From an uncultured Mollicutes bacterium (GTDB lineage: Bacteria; Bacillota_I; Bacilli_A; RFN20; CAG-826): DNA of 5,514 bases. The first letter of the stretch is position 1. The number at the start of each line of letters is the position of its first letter. Shown one piece after another: positions 1 through 4,514 of the stretch. The stretch spans positions 1-5,514 of the forward strand of contig UQFN01000018.1 of the NCBI GenBank assembly GCA_900540365.1, given 5' to 3'. A program made the translations under genes and the position numbers. The notes under the pieces were generated by a model. That model saw only the letters and a program-made list of their open reading frames with translations, was not told where the DNA came from and did not search any database.

Positions 1-31
1 AAGTATACGATAGAAGGCTTTTTCTTTTCCT

Positions 32-72
32 GTGAACTAAATTGGGTTCAGTTCACTTCGGTGAGATTTTTT
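32..72 (+). terminator. Terminator- or attenuator-like hairpins upstream of folD
   Basis: A 5-bp stem (52-56 TTCAC with 61-65 GTGAG, one T-G wobble) closed by a TTCG tetraloop is followed by A and six T (67-72), the layout of a short intrinsic terminator. Just upstream a second hairpin can form: 33-38 TGAACT with 45-50 GGTTCA. A third pairing, GTGAAC at 32-37 with GTTCAC at 51-56, excludes both others. The element may end an upstream gene or RNA lying outside the window, or attenuate folD. No known riboswitch consensus was recognised in the short part that is visible. Confidence 0.4.
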
Positions 73-103
73 ATTTGCTAATAGTAAAAAATTTAATTTA
101 AGA

Positions 104-109
104 TATAAT
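104..109 (+). promoter_or_regulatory. Putative -10 box of folD, leaderless arrangement
   Basis: A perfect TATAAT lies 8 nt before the folD ATG, so the expected transcription start falls on or within 1-2 nt of the start codon. No Shine-Dalgarno sequence lies between it and the ATG. A convincing -35 box at 16-18 nt spacing was not found; TTGCTA at 75-80 is 23 nt away, too far. The same 14-nt word TATAATTTTTTTAT recurs before the YolD-like gene. In such AT-rich DNA a chance TATAAT is possible. Confidence 0.45.
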
Positions 110-117
110 TTTTTTAT

Positions 118-915
118 ATGGAAAATATTAAAGATTATATAGTACTTAAAAAAGAACTTATAAAAAACGAAGTTAAATCATTTTCTTATGTTCCAAAATT
201 AGTTATTGTGCAAGTAAATGATGATCCAGCTAGTAATTCTTACATAAAAGGTAAATTAAAGGATTTAGATGAAGTTGGTTTAAGAAGTCAATTAATTAAA
301 TTAGATATTAACACAACTCAAGATGAACTACTTAAACTAATTGACCAATTAAATAAAGATAAAGATGTCGATGGATTTATTGTTCAAATGCCTTTGCCAA
401 AACAAATTGATGAAGAAATAATTAAGTTGTCTGTTAGTAAAGATAAAGATGTCGATGGATTTAATGTTTTAAGTAAATTTAATCCTGCTACGCCAAATGG
501 AATCGTTACTTATTTAAAAGATAATAATTATCAATTTGATGGAAAAAACGCTTTAGTTATTGGAAGAAGCAACATTGTTGGAAAACCAATGTTTAATATG
601 CTTTTAAATTTAAATATGACAGTAACAATTGCTCATAGTCATACTTCCAAGGAAGATTTAAAAAGATTAGTTGCCAATAGTGACTTAATTATAGTAGCCG
701 TAGGGAAACCAAATTTTATTACTAACGAATTTAATTTTAAAAAAGGCGCATACGTTTTTGATGTTGGAATTAATCGAGTTGAAGGAAAACTTGTCGGCGA
801 TTGCGAGCCAAATTTAAATGTAGAATTTCAATCACCAGTTCCTGGTGGAGTAGGTTTATTAACAAGATTGTCTTTAATATTAAATTTATTGGAGGTGTAT
901 AAAGATGAAATTTGA
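118..915 (+). CDS. folD: Bifunctional methylene-THF dehydrogenase / methenyl-THF cyclohydrolase FolD
   Basis: Cytoplasmic one-carbon enzyme that interconverts 5,10-methylene-, 5,10-methenyl- and 10-formyl-tetrahydrofolate using NAD(P). The 265-residue protein is slightly shorter than the usual ~280 but has both domains. In the N-terminal catalytic half are NDDPASNSY (34-42) with the Y42/K46 pair (YxxxK), Q90 in VQMPLP, and D113 in KDVDGF. The Rossmann half carries GRSNIVGKP (149-157), IAHSHT (171-176), FDVGINR (214-220) and PVPGGVG (240-246). After the last motif the usual PMT is LLT, a minor family deviation. ATG 118 is the first possible start, because an in-frame TAA sits at 106-108; there is no Shine-Dalgarno sequence. 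A 26-bp direct repeat within the gene encodes KDKDVDGF twice (residues 80-87 and 108-115). The 3' end overlaps the next gene by 11 bp and contains its ribosome binding site, implying one operon. The TGA stop argues against TGA=Trp decoding only weakly, since read-through would add two residues. Confidence 0.95.
   Translation: MENIKDYIVLKKELIKNEVKSFSYVPKLVIVQVNDDPASNSYIKGKLKDLDEVGLRSQLIKLDINTTQDELLKLIDQLNKDKDVDGFIVQMPLPKQIDEEIIKLSVSKDKDVDGFNVLSKFNPATPNGIVTYLKDNNYQFDGKNALVIGRSNIVGKPMFNMLLNLNMTVTIAHSHTSKEDLKRLVANSDLIIVAVGKPNFITNEFNFKKGAYVFDVGINRVEGKLVGDCEPNLNVEFQSPVPGGVGLLTRLSLILNLLEVYKDEI
354..463 (+). repeat. In-frame 26-bp direct repeat inside folD
   Basis: Positions 354-379 and 438-463 are identical over 26 bp, offset by 84 bp (28 codons), and both encode KDKDVDGF. 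In the FolD family each place normally has a DG-containing motif (the first before VQxPLP, the second as KDVDGF), so similar residues are expected. Identical codons over the whole stretch are not required by that. Confidence 0.9.
891..897 (+). promoter_or_regulatory. Ribosome binding site of the ThyX-like gene, inside folD
   Basis: GGAGGTG lies 7 nt before ATG 905 and within the last codons of folD. This near-perfect Shine-Dalgarno sequence fixes the start at 905 despite the 11-bp overlap and supports translational coupling to folD. Confidence 0.85.
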
Positions 916-1501
916 AATTAAAAACAGCAGTGTATACGGATTAGATTTTGCCTTAAAAGCAAGTGGCAATCCAATGCGTACTTCTTTAGATAGAAGTGAA
1001 GTTACTGAAAAAGATTTTGCTCGTAGTGTTAAACTTGGATCTGCAAAAAGTGGAGAAGGACATGATAATTTTTTAAAGGGAATTCTTGTTCAAATGGATG
1101 TTATCGCACCTTTATATTGGTGGAAACAAGCTCAAAGATACCACTGGTTTGATTTTATTAGTAGTCAATCAACAATGCACTGTCTTTTAAAATTTGATAT
1201 TACAAATCAATGCGTTGAAGAAACAAATAAAGACATTTTAAAAATTGTTGAACAAATAAAATCTGAATATTTTGAAATACCAGAAGAAGATAAAGAAAGA
1301 AAAGTTGCTAAATGGCGAGAATTAGTTGCTTCAACTCCATGTGGATTTATTTTAGGAGCATCAATGACCACTAACTATCAACAATTAAAAACAATGTATA
1401 TGCAAAGGAGATACCATAAATTAAAGGAGTGGCGTGTCTTCTGCGAATGGTGCTTAACATTACCACACTTTGCTGAATTAACAGGTGTACCTACAAATTA
1501 A
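905..1501 (+). CDS. Divergent ThyX-like (phage-type) protein, function uncertain
   Basis: A 198-residue soluble protein resembling a group of gut-phage proteins with distant similarity to flavin-dependent thymidylate synthase ThyX, which methylates dUMP with methylene-THF and FAD. This is recognition by eye. An N-terminal half contains GEGHDNFLKG (50-59), APLYWW (68-73), QRYHWFDF (77-84) and SSQSTMH (86-92). The last two can be laid over the ThyX signature RHR...S...SxRY, with S89 matching the dUMP-binding serine, but RHR reads YHW and the RY pair reads MH. The C-terminal half has TP (144-145), N157, RR (168-169) and KEWR (174-177), resembling the ThyX pattern N-x10-LR-x6-WE. All six Trp codons are TGG. 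It overlaps folD, the enzyme of methylene-THF supply, which fits a folate-dependent role. At 198 residues it is shorter than typical ThyX (~220-250). It could be an inactive or substrate-shifted relative, or a phage-derived gene. The family call is moderate; the reaction is unproven. Confidence 0.6.
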   Translation: MKFEIKNSSVYGLDFALKASGNPMRTSLDRSEVTEKDFARSVKLGSAKSGEGHDNFLKGILVQMDVIAPLYWWKQAQRYHWFDFISSQSTMHCLLKFDITNQCVEETNKDILKIVEQIKSEYFEIPEEDKERKVAKWRELVASTPCGFILGASMTTNYQQLKTMYMQRRYHKLKEWRVFCEWCLTLPHFAELTGVPTN

Positions 1502-2205
1502 TCATTTGATTTATTTTCAATTTGTTTTATATCTTCATTATCATTATTTTCTCTTTTCGTCTTAGTTTTGCGAGGTTTTTGAACATTTGAAGGGGTTTTT
1601 GGTTGTTCAACTTCCTTAGTTTTTACTAATGTATTTGATGTTAAAATTACTTCTCTTCGAGGAGCAATTAAACTAAAGATAGTTATAAAAATACCAATAA
1701 TTAATACTATAATTCCAATTATAAGAACTAAAATATCAGTAGTTGTTTCGCTTGAACTTTTAATATTACCAAGAATAATTATTGTAATTCCTAAACCTAA
1801 AAATAAAAGAGCAGCGACTAAATAAAGAATAGCCTTTTTCTTATTTTTGTTGATTGAATAAAGAAGAGTCTCAATTAAAATTAAAACCGAATAAGTAACT
1901 AAAATAGTTCCAAATAATGTAGGTAAAAATTGCGTAACAATTTCAGGATTAATATAGATAAAAACACTAATTGAAGTTAAAACAACCCCACTAATCATAT
2001 CAGATGAAGCAATTCCTCTTTGAAACAAATAAGCAAAACATATAGTTAATATCGCATAAACTAATAAAACACTTGCGACACAATAACTTAAGGCGCTTTT
2101 CATTTCTTCACTTTGAAAAAAAACGCAAAAAACAATTCCAAGAACAACTAAAATAAATCCTTGAATTGCTTTAATAATACGATAAAGAGTAGTTGCATTG
2201 CTCAT
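1498..2205 (-). CDS. Six-helix membrane protein, DUF308/HdeD-like
   Basis: Integral membrane protein of 235 residues. Six hydrophobic segments are visible at about 10-30, 40-61, 70-86, 92-117, 125-146 and 157-180, arranged in pairs with an NPE motif (87-89) before the fourth. This resembles the repeat architecture of DUF308/HdeD proteins, whose HdeD member is linked to acid stress in enterobacteria. Positive charges (R63; KNKKK 120-124) and the tail place both termini inside. The last ~55 residues form a polar, probably disordered tail with a basic patch KPRKTKTKR (210-218) followed by an acidic end. A TTG at 2223 would add six residues, but AGGAG (2218-2214) lies 8 nt before ATG 2205, so 2205 is chosen. 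The stop of the YolD-like gene overlaps that ribosome binding site, so the two are likely co-translated. The 3' end overlaps the convergent ThyX-like gene by 4 bp. The exact role is unknown. Confidence 0.7.
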   Translation of the reverse strand: MSNATTLYRIIKAIQGFILVVLGIVFCVFFQSEEMKSALSYCVASVLLVYAILTICFAYLFQRGIASSDMISGVVLTSISVFIYINPEIVTQFLPTLFGTILVTYSVLILIETLLYSINKNKKKAILYLVAALLFLGLGITIIILGNIKSSSETTTDILVLIIGIIVLIIGIFITIFSLIAPRREVILTSNTLVKTKEVEQPKTPSNVQKPRKTKTKRENNDNEDIKQIENKSND

Positions 2206-2213
2206 AAATGTAT

Positions 2214-2218
2214 CTCCT
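2214..2218 (-). promoter_or_regulatory. Ribosome binding site deciding the start of the DUF308-like gene
   Basis: Read on the minus strand this is AGGAG, 8 nt before ATG 2205. It overlaps the TAG stop of the upstream YolD-like gene (2219-2217), indicating translational coupling and excluding the longer TTG start, which would place the site inside the coding region. Confidence 0.8.
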
Positions 2219-2546
2219 AGCAAATTTCATCCAAAACATTTGGTACGTCAATATCAATTATATTTTTAATTGGTATTATGTAATCATTAATATATATTAC
2301 TTTTTTATTTTTATCTAGAAAATCAATTTTTCCATCATAAAAATATAAATAACCTTCTAGATAAAATTTTATATGTAAATTATCTTTCAAATTTTGTAAT
2401 AAAATACGATTTATTTTTTCAGCTTGTTCATTTGAAATTTGTGGTTTAGGAATTTTATTTTTTTCATATATCATTTCGTTAATAAAATTGGCTTGTTCAG
2501 TCAAACTTGAAAATGGTAAAAATTTTTTCATTCCTCTTTCAGCCAT
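2217..2546 (-). CDS. YolD-like protein
   Basis: A 109-residue protein matching the YolD-like family by pattern: N-terminal RGMKKFLPFSSLTEQ (4-18, family RGxxKWxxxxxLPEH), a linker KIPKPQISNEQAEKINRIL (31-49, family KPxLxEDQxExIN), then a strand-rich half with aromatic positions (FYLEGYLYFYDG, 61-72) ending IIPIKNIIDIDV (90-101). YolD-like proteins are small and of poorly known function; in Bacilli they are commonly encoded beside UvrX/YqjW Y-family DNA polymerases and are associated with SOS or mobile-element DNA repair. No polymerase gene is in the window. ATG 2546 keeps the conserved RG motif. A second ATG at M6 has AGAGG only 1 nt away, too close to serve. No Shine-Dalgarno sequence precedes 2546; instead a TATAAT ends 6 nt upstream, suggesting a leaderless mRNA. 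The gene is followed after 11 nt by the membrane protein gene. Confidence 0.75.
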   Translation of the reverse strand: MAERGMKKFLPFSSLTEQANFINEMIYEKNKIPKPQISNEQAEKINRILLQNLKDNLHIKFYLEGYLYFYDGKIDFLDKNKKVIYINDYIIPIKNIIDIDVPNVLDEIC

Positions 2547-2550
2547 AAAA

Positions 2551-2574
2551 AAATTATACCATATGGTATAATTT
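2551..2574 (-). promoter_or_regulatory. 24-bp perfect palindrome carrying the -10 box before the YolD-like gene; possible terminator of degV
   Basis: Positions 2551-2574 form a perfect palindrome with core TACCATATGGTA. On the minus strand its second half contains TATAAT (2558-2553), followed by T and then ATG 2546. The -35 region is weak (TTAAAT at 17-nt spacing, 3 of 6 matches). A palindrome across a -10 box is typical of a dimeric repressor operator. The spacing (ACC-ATAT-GGT) recalls the Bacillus LexA box GAAC-N4-GTTC but the half-site differs. As RNA from degV, the same sequence makes a hairpin followed by seven U, so it could also terminate that transcript. Confidence 0.6.
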
Positions 2575-2590
2575 AATTTAAGAATTGAGA

Positions 2591-3448
2591 CTAATATTTT
2601 TTAGAAACTGCAATTGCCAAGGCACCAGGACCAATGTGAGTAGCAACAGATAAACTTAATGGATCCATTCTTACATTTTTAATTTTAAAGTAATCTTCAA
2701 TTTCTTTTACCCATAGTTTTGCTTCATCAACATCGTAAGTATAAGCAACCGCGATATCTAAATCATTTATATTGGTATCTTTAAATTTAGTTTTAATATC
2801 ATTTTCAACAGCGCTTAACATTGTTAATTTAGATTTTTTAACACCCATACATTTAGCATAAGCATCTAATTTTCCACCAAGAATTGTTAACACTGGTTTA
2901 ATATGGAATGTAGCTCCTAAAGCTGCTCCAGCTGCTGTAACTCTTCCGCCTTTTTTTAAATATTTTAAAGTATCAACCATAATATAAATGACACTTTCTG
3001 ATTTTGTATTTTCTAAAAAATCCTTTATTTCTGCAGGGTTTTTTCCTAATTTTATAAGATTTAAAGCATCATAAACAGCTCTTTTTAAAGTAATGCTAAT
3101 ACGATGATTATCAACAACAAATACTTTATCTTTGTAATCTTCAGCAAGCATTAATGCACTATGACACGACTCACTTAATCCACTTGACATTGGCATATGG
3201 ATTATTGCGTCATAACTCTTTAAAGTTTCATCCCACAAGTTAATAACTTCACCTGGTGAAGGTTGAGAAGTTTTAACATCTTTATCTTCTTCTAAATATT
3301 TATAAAACAAGTCTGAATTTATAGTTTCATTTTCAAAATAACATTCACCATTAATAATGATAGGCATTCTTAAAATCTTAATACCAAGCTTATTAGCTTC
3401 GTCTTTTGTAAATCCAGAATTGTCATCGGTAATAATACAAATCTTCAT
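2591..3448 (-). CDS. DegV family protein (fatty-acid-binding)
   Basis: Cytoplasmic two-domain protein of the DegV family. Members bind a fatty acid between the domains, and FakB members present it to the kinase FakA for phosphorylation and use in phospholipid synthesis. The 285 residues match the family length (~280). Recognisable motifs: IITDDNSGF (5-13, usually TDSTSDL), TSQPSPGE (60-67), MSSGLSES (87-94), VVDN (111-114), LKYLKKGGRV (161-170), HIKPVL (182-187) and THIGPGALAI (270-279). The start is placed at ATG 3448 because GGGAG (3458-3454) lies 5 nt before it and family proteins begin MKIxIITD. The upstream ATG 3460 would place that site inside the coding region. A good promoter lies just upstream. 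Whether it acts as FakB cannot be told, since no fakA is present. Several Firmicutes carry multiple DegV paralogs. Confidence 0.93.
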   Translation of the reverse strand: MKICIITDDNSGFTKDEANKLGIKILRMPIIINGECYFENETINSDLFYKYLEEDKDVKTSQPSPGEVINLWDETLKSYDAIIHMPMSSGLSESCHSALMLAEDYKDKVFVVDNHRISITLKRAVYDALNLIKLGKNPAEIKDFLENTKSESVIYIMVDTLKYLKKGGRVTAAGAALGATFHIKPVLTILGGKLDAYAKCMGVKKSKLTMLSAVENDIKTKFKDTNINDLDIAVAYTYDVDEAKLWVKEIEDYFKIKNVRMDPLSLSVATHIGPGALAIAVSKKY

Positions 3449-3453
3449 AATTT

Positions 3454-3458
3454 CTCCC
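3454..3458 (-). promoter_or_regulatory. Ribosome binding site deciding the degV-family start
   Basis: On the minus strand this reads GGGAG, 5 nt before ATG 3448. It favours that start over the in-frame ATG at 3460, which has no equivalent site upstream. Confidence 0.75.
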
Positions 3459-3469
3459 ATACTCGTGAA

Positions 3470-3498
3470 ATTATAAGATAATGAAAAAATCTTGTAAA
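3470..3498 (-). promoter_or_regulatory. Sigma-A-type promoter of the degV-family gene
   Basis: On the minus strand TTTACA (3498-3493, five of six matches to TTGACA) is followed after exactly 17 nt by a perfect TATAAT (3475-3470). The predicted start near 3463 gives a leader of about 15 nt with the GGGAG site inside it. This is the best consensus promoter in the window. Confidence 0.8.
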
Positions 3499-3508
3499 TG
3501 TGGTATTA

Positions 3509-3569
3509 ATTACTAGATTATGTTGTATTGTATTAAATAAAATTTAATATATTTATTTTATCTAGTAAT
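3509..3569. repeat. Nested inverted repeats in the divergent intergenic region
   Basis: ATTACTAGAT at 3509-3518 is the exact reverse complement of ATCTAGTAAT at 3560-3569, arms 10 bp, 41 nt apart. Between them a second perfect inverted repeat, TATTAAAT (3531-3538) and ATTTAATA (3542-3549), has a 3-nt loop. The left outer arm lies about 10 bp upstream of the degV -35 box; the right outer arm lies where the -35 of the macro-domain gene would be. The layout suggests paired operators for a regulator of both divergent units, possibly the HTH-bearing macro protein itself. The inner AT-only repeat may be compositional. Confidence 0.5.
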
Positions 3570-3583
3570 AGGAAATGAAATTT

Positions 3584-3602
3584 TATAAAATACAAAGGGG
3601 GA
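3584..3602 (+). promoter_or_regulatory. Possible -10 box and strong ribosome binding site of the macro-domain gene
   Basis: AAAGGGGGA (3594-3602) ends with its G run 7 nt before ATG 3609 and fixes the start. A candidate -10, TATAAA at 3584-3589, has no recognisable -35 (TCTAGT at 17 nt spacing) and would leave a leader of only about 12 nt, so the promoter part is tentative. Confidence 0.45.
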
Positions 3603-3608
3603 TTTTGT

Positions 3609-4514
3609 ATGCCATTTTATATTATTAAAGGTGATTTAGTTAAAATGAATGTTGATGCAATTGTAAATGCGGCTAACTATACTTTAAAAATGGTCGAAGG
3701 TGTTGGAAGAGCTATTTTCCATGCTGCCGGTGATATTGAATTAACGAATGCATGTAAAGCTATTGGAAAATGTGCTCCAGGAAATGCTGTTAGCACACCA
3801 AGTTTTAACTTAACAACCACTAAATTAATTATTCATGCTGTCGCTCCTATATATCAAAACGGGAAACATGATGAGGAATTACTTCTAAGAAGAACATATC
3901 AAAATGCATTTAAAATTGTTAAAGAAAATAACTTTAAATCAGTGGCCTTTCCTTTATTAGGTGGAGAATTTAACTGGCCGCTTAGAGACTGCTTTAATAT
4001 TGCTTGTGAAGAGATTAAAAATTACATTAAAAATAATGACCTTGATTTAACAGTTTATTTAGTAATGTATAAAAATTATCCTTCAACAGTTGGTGATGTT
4101 GTTCAGGAAGCTTTAACTAAATTTATTACAACACATTATAAAGTTAATGAAAAAGAAAGAGTTCTAGCAAAATATAAAATTGAATTTCCTTATACTTGGA
4201 AAAGATTTTATAACGGAATGAGTGATGAAGAATTAATGTATCGTGCAAATATTTCTAGTGTGACATTAAATTTAATTAAAAATGATCCTAAATTTAAACC
4301 TTCGAAAAATTTGACTTTAGCTCTTGCTTTTGGACTTGGTTTAAAAGGTAACGATATGAAAGCTTTTTTAAGAGATTTTAATATTACTTTAAATTATGCT
4401 CGCTTACTTGATCTTATCTTATTATTTTTTATTGAAAATGATATTTATGATGTATACGAAATAAACAATGCAATGTTTATTTATGATTATCCACCATTAG
4501 GAGAAAGATATTAA
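3609..4514 (+). CDS. Macro-domain protein with C-terminal HTH-like domain
   Basis: A 301-residue protein. Residues 1-160 form a macro domain, the fold that binds or hydrolyses ADP-ribose derivatives: YIIKGDLVKMNVDAIVNAAN (4-23) with the conserved N20 and N23, LIIHAVAPIY (73-82) and SVAFPLLGGE (111-120). Two ligand loops are unusual. The glycine-rich GGGGVDxAIH reads MVEGVGRAIF (28-37), losing the aspartate and most glycines, and the SSGxxGYP loop reads GGEFNWP (118-124). Residues ~196-300 form a second, helical domain (MSDEELMYRANISSVTLNLI, 204-223; KPSKNLTLALAFGLGL, 230-245) with the spacing of an XRE-type helix-turn-helix, ending in YDVYEINNAMF and PPLG. From memory, the same C-terminal module is fused to macro domains in many Firmicutes. 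Function is unproven; de-ADP-ribosylation, ADP-ribose sensing or regulation are all possible. It overlaps psuG by one base, so the two are one operon. Confidence 0.88.
   Translation: MPFYIIKGDLVKMNVDAIVNAANYTLKMVEGVGRAIFHAAGDIELTNACKAIGKCAPGNAVSTPSFNLTTTKLIIHAVAPIYQNGKHDEELLLRRTYQNAFKIVKENNFKSVAFPLLGGEFNWPLRDCFNIACEEIKNYIKNNDLDLTVYLVMYKNYPSTVGDVVQEALTKFITTHYKVNEKERVLAKYKIEFPYTWKRFYNGMSDEELMYRANISSVTLNLIKNDPKFKPSKNLTLALAFGLGLKGNDMKAFLRDFNITLNYARLLDLILLFFIENDIYDVYEINNAMFIYDYPPLGERY

Noticed and set aside
1..81. Open frame from the window edge to TAA 79-81, possibly the end of an upstream gene.
   Set aside because: Only 26 residues with unusual Phe/Cys-rich composition, and it runs straight through the hairpin region and T run; no family recognised.
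1..117. THF or other known riboswitch ahead of folD.
   Set aside because: No recognisable aptamer consensus is present in the 117 bases available.
1494..1508. CAAAT/ATTTG hairpin at the convergent gene ends as a terminator.
   Set aside because: A five-base stem with a single G-C pair and no proper T run is too weak to support termination.
2206..2223. TTG start at 2223 for the DUF308-like membrane protein.
   Set aside because: AGGAG lies inside that extension at the right distance for ATG 2205; the extra six residues are not supported.
3449..3460. ATG 3460 as the start of the degV-family gene.
   Set aside because: The GGGAG site would fall inside the coding region, and the family starts at MKIxIITD, matching ATG 3448.
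3531..3549. Inner TATTAAAT/ATTTAATA hairpin as an intrinsic terminator.
   Set aside because: The stem has no G or C, no T run follows on either strand, and it lies upstream of both divergent genes.
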